Shown here piece after piece: positions 33,446 to 44,345 of a DNA stretch of 64,000 nt. The notes under the pieces are model-generated. The model searched no databases and was not told where the DNA came from. It was given only the letters and a program-made list of their open reading frames with translations. The translations under genes and the position numbers were made by a program. Source of the DNA: Perognathus longimembris pacificus. Lineage: Eukaryota; Chordata; Mammalia; Rodentia; Heteromyidae. The stretch covers positions 7,260,352 to 7,324,351 of the forward strand of contig NC_063173.1 of assembly GCF_023159225.1 (NCBI RefSeq), in the 5' to 3' direction. Positions within the stretch are counted from its first letter, which is position 1, and every line of letters begins with the position of its first letter.

Positions 33446-33645
33446 CGCTTGAACTCAAGGCATGGACATTGTCTTTGTCTCTGATTGCTTTTTGCTACTG
33501 CTGGTGCTCTACCAATTGAGCCACAGTTCCATTTCCAGTGTTTGGTGGTTAATTGGCCTGCCCAGGGTTTATTTTGAATAATGATCCTCAGATCTCAGCC
33601 TCCTGATTAACTAGGATTATAGTCATGAGCTACCAGTTCCTGGCT
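33446..33645 (-). mobile_element. B1-Geo chimeric SINE
   Basis: Reversed copy: 'cgcttgaactcaaggcatgg' (Geo B box), 'gctctaccaattgagccaca' (Geo A box), 'gtggttaattggcctgccca', 'cagatctcagcctcctgatt' (7SL half). Confidence 0.78.
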
Positions 33646-34375
33646 TCATAATATATTCTTTAATAGCATGGACTCAACTAAGTTGTTAAAATTTCTTTTA
33701 GTAAAAATTCACTGTATTTCAATTTATCGTAGGCTATCACTGAGTCTATTTTACTAATTTTTTACTCTATTGTTCACTGGGATAGTAAGAGGCATATACA
33801 TTTCCTGAAATTTGATGCAATTTTTTTTCATCTCCAGTCCTTTGTCCCTGATATACCCTCTGCCTACAGGATTGCCTTTCTAGATCTACCTGAACATGTT
33901 TCCAATATTCTGAAGACTCTAAAATCCCTAGGCAATTTGAAGGACCCAGCATTTTATCTCAGAAGCTTCTTGATCAGCAAGTGAAGAAGCTGTCTTTTTG
34001 CCTGTGTGTCTTGTCTGTAAAAGAGAGACCTACTTGAGCAAGGGGCTTTTCCTACACATCTTTGAGTTTCTATGCACAACAAAATGCAGACAAATACTGG
34101 TGATCAATAGTATTTCTAGTTGGTAATGGAATGGGATAGTGAATGGGCTGGCTGTGGCCAAGATGGAGCGAGAACACACAGAACATTCTGTAGCACACAG
34201 AGCAGGTTTTGTCAGTTCATTTGTCTAAAACAGCCCCCTTAGCTTTCCACACAAGGCCAGGTCCCTTTAACCTGAACATTTGGTTTCCAAATGACATGCA
34301 GCACAGCATGAATCCTTCCTTTCCTGTAACTGCCAGTTAATTATAGTGTCACCTTTTGCTCTGTCTTTCCTTCAG
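33646..34375. other. Unique non-coding sequence
   Basis: No recognised repeat from about 33650 to 34375. GC content is higher than in flanking AT-rich regions. Confidence 0.4.
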
Positions 34376-34503
34376 TCCCCTGATCCCTGAGTTGCAATAG
34401 CCGATTTTATTTGGTAAGCATTTTCTGACCTCTATAAGCAAATTCTACTCCCCCACCCTGCATCCTTCTGTGAAGCTGACAAGTGTTTGCTCAGATTGCA
34501 AAG
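34376..34503 (+). other. Exon-like interval between splice-site motifs (speculative)
   Basis: A good acceptor-like sequence 'ctgtctttccttcag' ends at 34375. Donor-like 'ttggtaagc' lies at 34411-34419 and a stronger 'aaggtaagaa' at 34501-34510, giving a possible exon of 38 or 128 bases. All three forward frames have stops near the start, so any transcript would be non-coding here. Splice motifs alone are common by chance. Confidence 0.15.
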
Positions 34504-35690
34504 GTAAGAAGAACTGTAACATTATTTTTTAAAAATTATTAGAGTCTGAAAAATATGCTCCTTTGTTCCTTTATTTCTTATTCATGTATAATCCTAAAAA
34601 CCCAGACAGCTTCAGACAGTAGCTGAGGGAATTCTGGGAGCTGTCATGAGATATCTGCAAGTGCTTTGAGCTGACAGCTCCTAGAGGCCAACTGAGAGAC
34701 TCAAGTGCCGGCTTCATTTGATCACCTTGGCAGAAGTGCCTCGGAAAAGTTTCTGTTCTTCATGTGCGAACTTGGAAGATTTCAAATTCTTTCTCAGGTT
34801 CTAATATTTAGCAAGTGTTCTGACAATATTTTGTCATTTTCTATATTTTTGGGGGACAAATACTGAGCCCATCTTACTCATTTTTGTTTCCAGTGCCTAA
34901 TAGAACTTGACACAGTAGGAATGTACACACATACGCAACACACACACATACACACATGGAGAGGATATTATTGACACAGTAGGTACACACAAACACACAG
35001 ACATGCACACACATACATGAGGAGGAGAACATAATTGATAAAAGTAGCAACAGAAAGGTCAGTAATGGAGAGAGGGAAAGAACATTATCAAAACAGCTGT
35101 CAAGGGAGAGAAGGAAATTGAAGGAAAGGGTGAGGAGAGAAAGAAGAAGTATGAAGAGCAGCTTCTTCACATCTTTTTCTAAAACTCTTGTCAGAGAGAA
35201 TCTTAAAAATGAATACCAAATAAAACTGAAAATATTTGTAGTGATTGTAAGCAGAAAGCCACATACTAGAGAGTTGCTGCCTCCTGGGTTACTGGGGTAA
35301 CATAGAAGGAGACATATTTAAGGTATATCAGCTAAGATTACCTACCCCATGGCTTGATCTATTTCAGAAAGCTGGCAGGCTCAAGAAATGAATAAGATCC
35401 CCAACCTTCCCGCTTATTGCCTGCCCACCAAAGCATCCCAAAGCACAAAGATGGGTTCCAGGCCCCATATACTCAGCTCAGCAGATTCAGTAGTTTCTTA
35501 GAGGCAGAGTGGTCTCAGTAGTAAATAACCCTGAAGGGACAGTAGTTTTCTAATAGCTCTTAGGTATGGGAAAGAACACAAAGAGCAAGATTCGTCTCAG
35601 AAAAGAAATCTGAATGGGGAGTAAGGGCTTTAAATATTTATCTTCTTTGAGTCCTGAGATTAAGTTTTGAGTAGCAGTTTTTTTTTTTTT
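34504..35690. other. Non-coding sequence with CA/TG microsatellite
   Basis: (CA)n-type tract at about 34925-35016 ('cacacacacatacacacatg') followed by purine-rich sequence to 35160. The 98-codon minus-strand frame over it (34874-35170) owes its Leu/Cys/Val runs to these repeats. No gene seen. Confidence 0.45.
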
Positions 35691-35770
35691 TAAAGTCATC
35701 CATAAATTCATTCAGTGCTGGAGACACACACGAGTTCTTCCGTTGAATCACGTCTCCAGCCGAACATAGC
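35691..35770 (-). mobile_element. tRNA-type SINE fragment
   Basis: 'gtgctggagacacacacgag' and 'gaatcacgtctccagcc' look like a small reversed tRNA-derived SINE head with a T/A-rich tail. Confidence 0.4.
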
Positions 35771-35844
35771 TATTTTTGCTCCTATAATAAACATGACAGT
35801 TTCCTCCTTCAATTAAAATTATTTATTATTTATTCATTCATTCA

Positions 35845-36068
35845 TTCAGTGCTGGTACCAGGGCTTGAACTCAAGACTTCAAGCTCTCCTAATTCAGCTA
35901 TTCACCTTTTTCACTGATGTTTGTCATTGTACCATCTGAGCCACACCTCCAGCTTAAATTCTGTTGGTTAACTGGACGTTTTTTTGCCTCGGCTGGCTTC
36001 AAACAGCAATCTTCAGATCTCAGTTTCCGGAGTAGCTAGAATTACAGGTGTGAACCAGATATCTGGCT
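35845..36068 (-). mobile_element. B1-Geo chimeric SINE
   Basis: Reversed: 'cagggcttgaactcaagact' (Geo B box), 'ttgtaccatctgagccacac' (A box), 'ggttaactggacg', 'cttcagatctcagtttccgg' and 'gtagctagaattacaggtgt' (7SL half). The tail side abuts an (ATTC)n run at 35826-35846. Confidence 0.78.
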
Positions 36069-36145
36069 CTTTCTTCAATTTCATTGTCAACCCAGAAATG
36101 TTTTCGTTTTGGAATTTGCTGTGCTTTAAAACACATAGCCACTTT

Positions 36146-36386
36146 CTCCATAGCATACTTTTTTTTTTCTTTCCTTTGGCCAGTCCTGGGCCTTGGACTC
36201 AGGGCCTGAGCACTGTCCCTGGCTTCTTCTGGCTCTAGGCTAGCACTCTGCCACCTGAGCCACAGCGCCCCTTCTGGCTGTTTTCCATATATGTGGTGCT
36301 GGGGAATCGAACCGAGAGCTTCATGTGTAGGAGGCAAGCACTCTTGCCACTAGGCCATATTCCCAGCCCCTCCATAGCATACTTTT
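36146..36386 (-). mobile_element. IDL-Geo SINE, 17-bp TSD
   Basis: Reversed complete copy, body 36163-36369, with 17-base direct repeat 'ctccatagcatactttt' at 36146-36162 and 36370-36386, no mismatch. The linker reads 'ctagagccagaagaagcc' reversed, another linker variant. The 105-codon minus-strand frame at 36020-36337 is SINE-derived. Confidence 0.93.
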
Positions 36387-36932
36387 AAGTCATAAGGATT
36401 TATATTTTACTTGTTTCATCACAAAAGCAATAACTCTTGGTTATAGAGCTAAATAATAAAGAATACTTTACAATTAAACTTATTCTCTTATTGTTCAAAG
36501 ACAGCTACTTCCAGTATGTTATTCTTTTTATATTCATTGACAAATTTATTACCTTAAAAAGATAATGTTGTATAAAATTTCTAACTACTTTTTCTCACTA
36601 AAGTTTTTCTGTTATAAGAAGTTTGCATAACTGTAAGAGAGACATTAACTACCCACGTCCCAGCAATTGCTTGTTAGAAAATGGAACTGCAGCAGCTGGA
36701 GTGGAGAAAGGTCTGGAATTGTGGCAGCAGTGTCACTATTTGCTCACCTCGACACCTGCACTGCTTGTTTGTTTCTTGATACAGGTGACAGCCAGTCATG
36801 ATGCCACCCTGTCTGTTTGGGAGTTCTGTTTATTCCAGGAAATATGATGGCATCCCGTCTGGGATATTCTCAAATACCTTTCACATGCCAAAATGTATTT
36901 TAATTCTTCTATGGTCTATCTTCATGGAGTAT
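36387..36932. other. Unique non-coding sequence
   Basis: No recognised repeat or gene. Two overlapping short frames (36623-36847, 36798-37049) are not supported. Confidence 0.4.
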
Positions 36933-37033
36933 CAGGGTAGAAATTTGGGGGGCTGGGTTGGTCATGAAGCTTGGACTCAAGGCCTGGGCATTGTCTCTCA
37001 GCAATTTTGCTCAATGCTAGCACAGGGTAGAAA
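36933..37033 (-). mobile_element. 5'-truncated Geo-type SINE with TSD
   Basis: Only the terminal Geo part is present ('cttggactcaaggcctgggc', 'tgctcaatgctagca' reversed), flanked by 'cagggtagaaa' at 36933-36943 and 37023-37033 without mismatch. The truncation edge falls near the Geo A-box region. Confidence 0.75.
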
Positions 37034-38011
37034 AAAAGCTGCTAAATAAGGCTTCATATTGGCAGGAGCTCACTAGGTTATATATGTGCCTTATATTGTA
37101 AGGAGTCTATCTTTATCATTTTTATTTCTCTCAGGCCTCACCTAGTAATTATTCCATAGGAGACATTCCCATGAATGACTGTTTATCCAATAAATGAATG
37201 AGTAACTCAGTGAATAAACATAAGAAATAGTTAAGGAGATTGGTCACAGTATAATAAAATTTTCTGACCCTCTGACTCTGGTGTATCATTTTGAGAAGAA
37301 TGAACAGTGTGCTACAGTGTGTATACAAATGTACAGTTTGGAGAGAACACAAGCTTATTCCATACAAGAGCAGTATACTTTTATTCAGTCTTCCTTTATT
37401 GTCTGTGAAGTGGTCACTACCACAAAGATTCACTGGAAACTGTCCTATAACCAAATGGAGCCACAATAAATCAGGGAAAGGAGCTTTAAGGTGTTGTAGA
37501 TGTTAAGAGATTGAACACCGACTCCAGGTTCAAGTATAAACTACAACACGTTACACTTCGTTGTCACCACATCCAAAACACACATACATAGCTATATGGG
37601 CACATAAGAAAACAACAATAATGCCAAAATAAAATAAAGAACATAGCTCAAAAGGAAACTTTGAAAGCACCAAGGAAACAGGTAACTGCTGTTGCTACTT
37701 CAGGCAGTACAAAATAATAGGGATATGATAGATTGGATAACAGATAGATTTAAGCACAACTTTTGTTTCTGATTTATTTATTTGATTAAATTCTTAAAAC
37801 AACTCATTTCCTAGGATTGCTAGGAAAACTATACGAAAGTAAGGGGAAAGTCCCTTTTATAATGTGTTAAACCTATTTTATTCTCCTTACTTTCTCTACC
37901 TCTGCCCCAGACTCTAAATAAATCTTTGAGAGAAGTGAGTTTTTCATACTGCATAATTTTGCCTAAGGCCTTTCCCACCACCAGACTTAAATACCAAACT
38001 GCCAAATGGAA
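37034..38011. other. Unique non-coding sequence
   Basis: No recognised repeat. Overlapping frames near 37149-37506 on both strands have no recognisable domains. Confidence 0.4.
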
Positions 38012-38143
38012 GTTTACCTTGTTGAAATATTTACACCAGACTTCAAATCTAGAAACTCGGGGTTCATTCTATGAAAAGTTTACCTTGTTGAAATATTTAC
38101 ACCAGACTTCAAACCTAGAAACTCAGGGTTCATTCTATGAAAA
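38012..38143 (+). repeat. 66-bp in-frame tandem duplication
   Basis: Two head-to-tail units (38012-38077 and 38078-38143) beginning 'gtttaccttgttgaaatatt', differing at two positions ('caaatctag'/'caaacctag' and 'ctcgggg'/'ctcaggg'). The unit is a multiple of three, so a 120-codon open frame (37926-38288) passes through and repeats a 22-residue unit starting KFTLLKYLHQTSN. I do not recognise the predicted protein. It is hydrophilic with no signal peptide. Confidence 0.9.
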
Positions 38144-38571
38144 GCTCAGCACTGGTCAACAAGCCAGCAGTGACCCTGGGAATCTTAGCATTCTCACTGC
38201 TTTTCCAAGACAAGAGCAGACCACCCTTCACCCATCATTTCATAGAGGTAGCTCTAACCCTTTAGAATCCAATAGCAGGTTATTTTAATAACAACGAATG
38301 GAAACTAAGTTTCTTCAGGGTAGTTTATCGCCTAAACTTAATAAATGTAGCCAATGTACCAGCAAAGTCGGTGTAGCTACATTCTCTAAAGGAATTTCAC
38401 ACGTTTGTACCTAACACTGCTGCCCTATTTGCCCATCAAGCACATTAAAGTGTATGTGAAGAGTGTCATGTGATTTGTGTTTGAGATCTAGCTTTGTTTG
38501 TAGCCATGGAAATGACCTTGGATTGGCTAATTATCAACTTTATCTCCTTGGTCTTTTTTTTTTTTTCATAG
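38144..38571. other. Unique non-coding sequence ending in an acceptor-like motif
   Basis: No repeat recognised. A long pyrimidine run 'gtctttttttttttttcat' followed by 'ag' ends at 38571, an acceptor-like context. Confidence 0.35.
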
Positions 38572-38915
38572 ATGATATCTAATGTCCTTCTCTATTCAAA
38601 ATTCTCAACCATTCTGACATTCTGAGCTGGAGGCCATGCAAAAAAGCGTTCAGGCGAATGAATGCCACTCTGCCCTGACGGCACCGGGCTTTGACACATT
38701 GAACCACAAGCTCTGATAATATGTTTGTGAGTTGTGTCACCCAGCAGGAAGACTTAGCAGCTCTGTCTCTTCTCTCTATCTGCTGAAGCAAACCACAAAG
38801 TGAAGCAGCACCGGAGCAGACAGCAAGGAAACCAAGCCCGCAAGGACACAGAAAAGTAAAAGATGAGCAACACAGGAGCTCCTCACAAAGGCACAAGGAT
38901 TCTGAAGAGAAGGAG
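38572..38915 (+). other. Exon-like interval with acceptor and donor motifs (speculative)
   Basis: The interval is bounded by a strong polypyrimidine tract plus 'catag' on the left and 'aggaggtgagcac' on the right, a donor-like context (cut after 38915). It is 344 bases, has no recognised repeat, and is richer in GC than its flanks. Forward frames carry stops, so it would be untranslated or non-coding. A small frame from an ATG at 38863, right after an in-frame TAA, stays open to the donor and would continue into the next exon-like piece with a Lys/Arg-rich stretch 'ILKRRRKRKQHQ'. On the minus strand the same region carries a 118-codon frame of no recognised family. Splice prediction and RNA data would be needed. 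Confidence 0.22.
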
Positions 38916-39494
38916 GTGAGCACAGGCCTCTGCAAAGAGCAGGCAAGTGAGCCTTGGAAGAAAAAAGAGCTTTCGTGTTCTAACTAAGTGCTTCAGAAAA
39001 AAAAAAACAAAATGATCTTTTTCTTCCCAGGCAATAATAAGCATATGCAGTCTTCAAAGCCATTGTGTGGGTGCACCCTTTTGATGGAGGCCACTGGATG
39101 CTGTTAGCAGCAAACCCCGTGCAACCTTCCCACGAGGGCCCATGTCAGCCTTAGCTGGTCTGCACTAGCCCGCCTGTGACACCGGTATATCTGCTCGTCA
39201 CCATCCTTGGCTCTTAACTTGAAAATGCATAGCCAGTACAGTTTCAAGTTTTGCGTATCCAGTGCTTAAAGAGGATTGTGAAGAATACATAGGCACATGT
39301 GGAAGGCACATATATTCGATTTACAAATAAAAGCATAGGTATAAATATTTCTCCTTCTCTCCAACTAATTATTTCTCTCATTTTGTTTAGGATAGAAACA
39401 AAGGTTAAAAACCAAGCAGCTATGATGCTCCATGTACTGGAATCTATGGTTAGTGACTTCCTTCAATAACTCTGTTCTCTCTCTCACTTTACAG
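38916..39494. other. Unique non-coding sequence
   Basis: No repeat recognised. It would be an intron if the exon-like pieces on either side are real. Confidence 0.3.
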
Positions 39495-39513
39495 AAAACG
39501 GAAGCAGCACCAG
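39495..39513 (+). other. Micro-exon-like 19-base piece (speculative)
   Basis: A clear acceptor context 'tctctctctcactttacag' ends at 39494. The 19 bases 'aaaacggaagcagcaccag' follow, then 'gtaggtaagtg', which contains two overlapping donors (after 39513, or after 39517 for a 23-base piece). Very short exons exist in vertebrate genes, but a pattern this size also arises by chance. Confidence 0.18.
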
Positions 39514-40274
39514 GTAGGTAAGTGCCACCTCCCTGAAATCACAACCTGAGTGTTGAAAGAGCCGGGATATAAAGTCCTAGTCACCATACTACACTCTCGA
39601 GTGTTTCTTTACACAGATGTGTGTAATATGACATTTAACAATAAATAGTGTGTTCTTAATGAATGGGTAGATGAAAAACAATGAAAACCCAGAAAAAGCC
39701 AGTCATGGAGAAAACTAAGGAAAACTGCAGGATAACGTGTGGCTAGAGGCGCTGGAGGAATCACCCTGGCATTTGTTGAATGATTAAGTAAGTTACATGT
39801 GTATGTCTCCCTTTTGAATTTCTGATAATCTGGAAAATGGTTTTCTCCCTTATAGAATATGGGTGAAACATATCTATCTATCTAAAGACACAGAAGTAGG
39901 TATAAGCGCACATTATATGCCAAAAAAAAATCAAAGGTTCAGATATACGTTTTGAACCTTAGAGATGATAGCAGCAACCAGAAAAAGGTATATTATGCTC
40001 CAAATCACATTCTAAGTATATATGCACACACACACATAAGCACACTTGCCAACCTCTCTATGCCCAAATTCCTAGAAAACTATTTTCCCTTTAAGGCTTC
40101 CATCAAAAACCAGTGGTTTTCAAGTAATTGAGGTGTAAAATTCATCATAAGCTCAAGAATGTCCAATACAAATGTATGCTACTTGAAATACCTACAGTTC
40201 CCCTGAAGTTCTAATTCTGGTCTACATATAACAGAATTTGTATGCTGCTTGTATAAGATTAAAATGTGTTGAAT
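39514..40274. other. Non-coding sequence
   Basis: No named repeat. Small (ATCT)n run near 39861-39875 and a CA run near 40024-40040. Confidence 0.4.
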
Positions 40275-40470
40275 GATAATGTGAACATGACATTGGAGTT
40301 GAGAAGTTTCCGGTTTAAATTCTGACTGTGCTCCTTACCAGTTGTGCCAATGAACTGAGCCAGGTTATTTAAATTCTATCAATCTTGCTTTCATCTTTGT
40401 GAATTAAGAGAATATCATCTACTTATTAGAATTATTCTGATAAATAGAGTTGTTACAATTCCGAATAGTT
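40275..40470 (+). mobile_element. MIR SINE
   Basis: 'ccggtttaaattctgactgt', 'gagccaggttatttaaattc', 'tgataaatagagttgttaca' match the MIR order. Confidence 0.55.
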
Positions 40471-40930
40471 CTAAGTTAACACCCAAAATATCCTGATGTT
40501 TGCTGATGTCTATAAAATTCTGTCATTTAAAGGCGCAAAATGGACATAAAATGATATTGTTACTTATTCCAAGTAGAAGCTTGATTTCACTATTCTAGAC
40601 TTTCTATACTTTCATACCAGACATGCTTCTACTACTTATATAAGTCCTAATTCAGATGTTGCATGATGTATCAAGAACAATAGAATGTTTTTTGCTGTAA
40701 AAAACAAAAGCAGTTTTTTATTCCAAAGATGCCTTCTTCAGTAGGCAGCCTAACATCCTTGTCTGATGGGAATAATAGCTCCATCCAGTGGCTTCGGAGG
40801 TCAGAGGCTAGGTAGGGGGTGGGGCCAGTGAAGAGTTTCTGGAAGAGGTTGCAAGGCACTTCCTTTGCAAAGGTTATGGAGAGCTTTCCAACAATACCTT
40901 AAGTAACCAGTTTTTCCTCTGCACACATCA
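40471..40930. other. Unique non-coding sequence
   Basis: No repeat or gene recognised. Confidence 0.4.
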
Positions 40931-40934
40931 TTGA

Positions 40935-41176
40935 TTTTTGTTGTTGTTGTGGCTTGTGCCATTCTAGGGCTTGAATTCAGGGCTTTGGCATTGCCCCTGG
41001 ACTTTCTTGCTTAAGGCTAGCACTCTAACACTTGAGCCACAGCTCCACTTCTGACTTTTGGCAGCTCATTGGAACTAAGAGTCTCCTGCACTTTCCTGCC
41101 CAGGGTGGCTTCAAACCTCTAGGTATCAGCCTGAGGAATAGCTAGGATTGCAGGCCTGTGCTACTGGCACCGGCTC
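40935..41176 (-). mobile_element. B1-Geo chimeric SINE
   Basis: Reversed copy: tail as (GTT)n, 'agggcttgaattcagggctt' (Geo B box), 'gcactctaacacttgagcca', 'ggcagctcattggaactaag', 'gctaggattgcaggcctgtg' (7SL half). Confidence 0.8.
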
Positions 41177-41319
41177 CTCACTGCTGTTTATATTTCTATC
41201 ATAGCATAGGTTGTATTGAATTGAATGACCCTTTAATTGCCTAATGTGTTGGTAAAGAGTGAACTTCACTATGTCACCTTCCCTCACTCTCTCCCAGTTT
41301 TTCCAAAAGAACATTCCAA

Positions 41320-41398
41320 AAGGAAACGTACTCTTTGCCTAACTTATGCAACTGTAACCTTTCTGTTTAAGAAAGATTTTTTAAAATTAAAAATGATG
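41320..41398 (+). mobile_element. Short L1 3' end
   Basis: 'cgtactctttgcctaactta' and 'gcaactgtaacctttctgt' match the L1 terminus. No longer L1 part is attached. Confidence 0.5.
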
Positions 41399-41589
41399 CC
41401 ATTAAAAAAAGAGTGAACTTGAAAAGAGTGGCTATGACTTTGAATAGAATGAACTTTCTTTTCCTTGACACATATATTGTTATCAGCACTAATTAGTTTA
41501 TGAGAGGGTTTCATTTTGAGTTATTCACCTATGCATATCATAAACTTTGAACTGACTCAACTCATTTGTCACTTTCATTCCGTCTTCTA

Positions 41590-42765
41590 AAACCAGTCTC
41601 AATTAGATGAATTGTACTGTTTTCATATGTATTCATAAATTATTTCAACCATATTCACCTTTCTTCACGTTCTTCATCCCATCTCACCTACCCATAAATA
41701 CTATTACCCAGACAATAGCTGTTTTAGATTCCTTCCATTCATTTTTAAGTGTGTATACATTGTTCAGAGGGGTTCACCTTGGTGTTTCATACACACAGAG
41801 TATGTCGATCAGATTGACCCCCCCCCAACTTTCCACACCTCTCGCACCCATTATTCAACAACTTCAATGAAATTCATTTTCCTTCTTTATTCATAGATTG
41901 AATGCATCTCAGTATTTTTCACTCTCTAATTCTCCTTTTGCATCCATTCCCACATCCTCTCAATCTCATGATGACACAATGTTTGTGAGAAAGTGATCTT
42001 CATCCTCTGAAACTAGCTTACTTGGATTAACGTGATGATCTCCACTTCCATTCACTTCCAAGCAAACAATGTAATTTCATTCTTCCTTATAGGTGAATAA
42101 AATTATAACATGTGTCTATGACTATCTATGCTATAATTGTAGATATACATGGATATACATATCTTCAGGACTGCTTCTATATCTTATCTGTTGTAATGAG
42201 GGCTACAATAAACACAGGTGTACAAGTTTCTCTATTGTATCCTGACTTACATTTCTTCAGATGAATGCCAAGACTACTATTTCTGAATCCTATTGTAGTT
42301 CTATTTTTTTCTAGTTTTTGAGGAACTACTATACTCATTTCAACATTAGTTGTACTAGTTTTCATTCTCAACAATTGTATTAGTATTTTGTTTTCTCCTA
42401 CACCTTCAACGACAATTATTGTTGTTTGTATTTTTGATGACAGATATTGTGAGATAGAATCCTAGTACTATTTTCATGTGTATTTCCTTCATGGTTAGGG
42501 ATTCTGAGCATTTATTCATGTATTTATTGACCATTTGTTCTTTTTTTTGAGAATTGTCTGATCAGTTCATTTATCCATTGACCTACCAGTTGGGTTATTG
42601 GTCCTTTGGGAGTTAGCTTTCTGGAGCTCCCTATACGTTCTGGTTATTAATTCCTTGTCAGATGTGTAGCTGGCAATGATTTTCTCTCATTCTATAGTCG
42701 GTATCTTTAGTCTAGTGACTATTTCCTTTGCTGTGCATGAGCTATTTATTTATTTATTTATTAAA
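41590..42765 (-). mobile_element. Ancient L1 (L1M type), 3' UTR and ORF2
   Basis: Reversed old L1. Recognisable in order: 'gtaatgagggctacaataaa', 'agatattgtgagatagaatc', 'atttccttcatggttaggga', 'cagttgggttattggtcctt', 'ggttattaattccttgtcag', 'atttcctttgctgtgcatga'. These are landmarks of the mammalian L1M ORF2 C-terminal region. The 5' (right) edge is near a (TTTA)n run at 42746-42762. All frames broken. Confidence 0.78.
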
Positions 42766-43599
42766 TTTTGGGTTACCATGTACTTTTTCCCTGTCGGGGA
42801 GTTCACCATGATATATTATATCTACATAGTATCCAATACAGAGTATAACATGACTTCATTTGACTTGTTGAGAGGAATTTAGATATAGAGCATAGGAAGT
42901 CTAAGGGCAAAAGTACCAGCCTTTACTCTCCAGGCACCTCACCTCTCTCTGTGGCTTCCATATTTTCTCTGGTTTAGATCTAAGATCCAGGGCCCCAAAA
43001 AATTTTTCTTGTGGAGTTTTTAGTTTGCAATGTAGCCTCTTCAAAACAAATCTCTCCTGGCACAAGTAAGAGGTGCAAAGCCCATTCTTTGGTGATGCTG
43101 GCAAAACTCCAAGGTTTTGTGAGGTTCAGAAAAAGTTTTAAAAATTCAAAATGTGTCAATAAAAAGCTTTTCTAATCTCTGGTGATGACTCAGTGGCTTT
43201 GTTTAAAACATTGCGTTCTGTCTGTTTTCGCTACCTTATGCTTGTCTTAGAATGGAAATTTCTTTGCCTGGTTGGCTGATTTCATCTTTGATTTAACAGC
43301 TTTACCATCTAGTTTCATTTGGATTCAATATTAGATGTGCTTGTTCAATCCATTGTCTTGAACTGTTGCCATATTACAAAGAAGCGATTTCAACAAGAGT
43401 AATAAAAAATGGACGAAGCATAATGAAGAACATCAATCGTAACATTTGCCTGACTTCCATGTGGTCCAACTGTGTCCTTGGCTCCAAATGGAAGGTGAAA
43501 AGGAAATAAAAACACACAATTCCACTTTTCTTAGAACACAATGGTCAATAGGACCACCAGTAGGATGGAAAAGAGAAATGATAGCAGCATGTAGAGAAT
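42766..43599. other. Unique non-coding sequence
   Basis: No repeat recognised apart from low-complexity AT segments. Confidence 0.4.
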
Positions 43600-43770
43600 A
43601 TCTACTTTGTGCAAAGCATTACCCAATATAATATTCATATTCTGCACCATCCTGGAAAAATAGGTATCACCCACATTTTTGCAAGGAATAAGCTCAGACT
43701 CTCAAAGTAATCATTCCAAATTGAAAGTACTAAAATGACAAAGCTGGATTATGAGCATCTGTCAGGTTTT
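43600..43770 (-). mobile_element. MIR SINE, reversed
   Basis: 'tactttgtgcaaagcattac', 'acccacatttttgcaaggaa' and 'aatgacaaagctggattatg' follow the reversed MIR order. Confidence 0.55.
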
Positions 43771-44055
43771 AATGCTTTGTCCATTTTAGAAATTATCTAA
43801 AATTAAATCATAGAACTAGAGAAAGAAAGAGAAAATTAAATATTCCAGTCATTCAACAACTTATCATAGGATGGGACGTCTTTCCTTATCATTACATATA
43901 ACTGGTTATCATACTTGCATATATCTGCACATGGTATGAGGGTGAGGGGGTATGTATACATTCAGTAGCTTAGAGTTTTTGTTCAGTATGACATTGATAC
44001 TGTAATTTCAGTGATACTTTATGACTTTACTAGCTTGATGAATATTATCACCAGC
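43771..44055. other. Unique non-coding sequence
   Basis: No repeat recognised. Confidence 0.4.
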
Positions 44056-44118
44056 GTTTTAAAATTTTTATTGTTGTTGTAAAGGTGATATACGCCTTTC
44101 AGTTAAACAAGTCAGGTA

Positions 44119-44345
44119 ATGAGTATTTTTTTTTTTTTTTGCCAGTCCTGGGCCTTGGACTCAGGGCCTGAGCACTGTCCCTGGCTTCTTTTTTGCTCAA
44201 GGCTAGCACTCTGCCACTTGAGCCACAGCGCCGCTTCTGGCCGTTTTCTGTATATGTGGTGCTGGGGAATCAAACCTAGGGCCTCGTGTATCCGAGGCAG
44301 GCACTCTTGCCACTAGGCTATATCCCCAGCCCATGAGTATTTTTT
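44119..44345 (-). mobile_element. IDL-Geo SINE, first of two nested copies
   Basis: Reversed complete copy, body about 44131-44332, with direct repeat 'atgagtattttt' at 44119-44130 and 44333-44344. The head carries 'gcctcgtgtatccgaggcag' like the copy at 60-304, so the two belong to the same young subfamily. Confidence 0.9.

Noticed and set aside
38579..38935. 118-codon minus-strand frame
   Set aside because: It has no recognisable domain, starts and ends without a visible promoter or splice context on that strand, and overlaps splice-like motifs pointing the other way.
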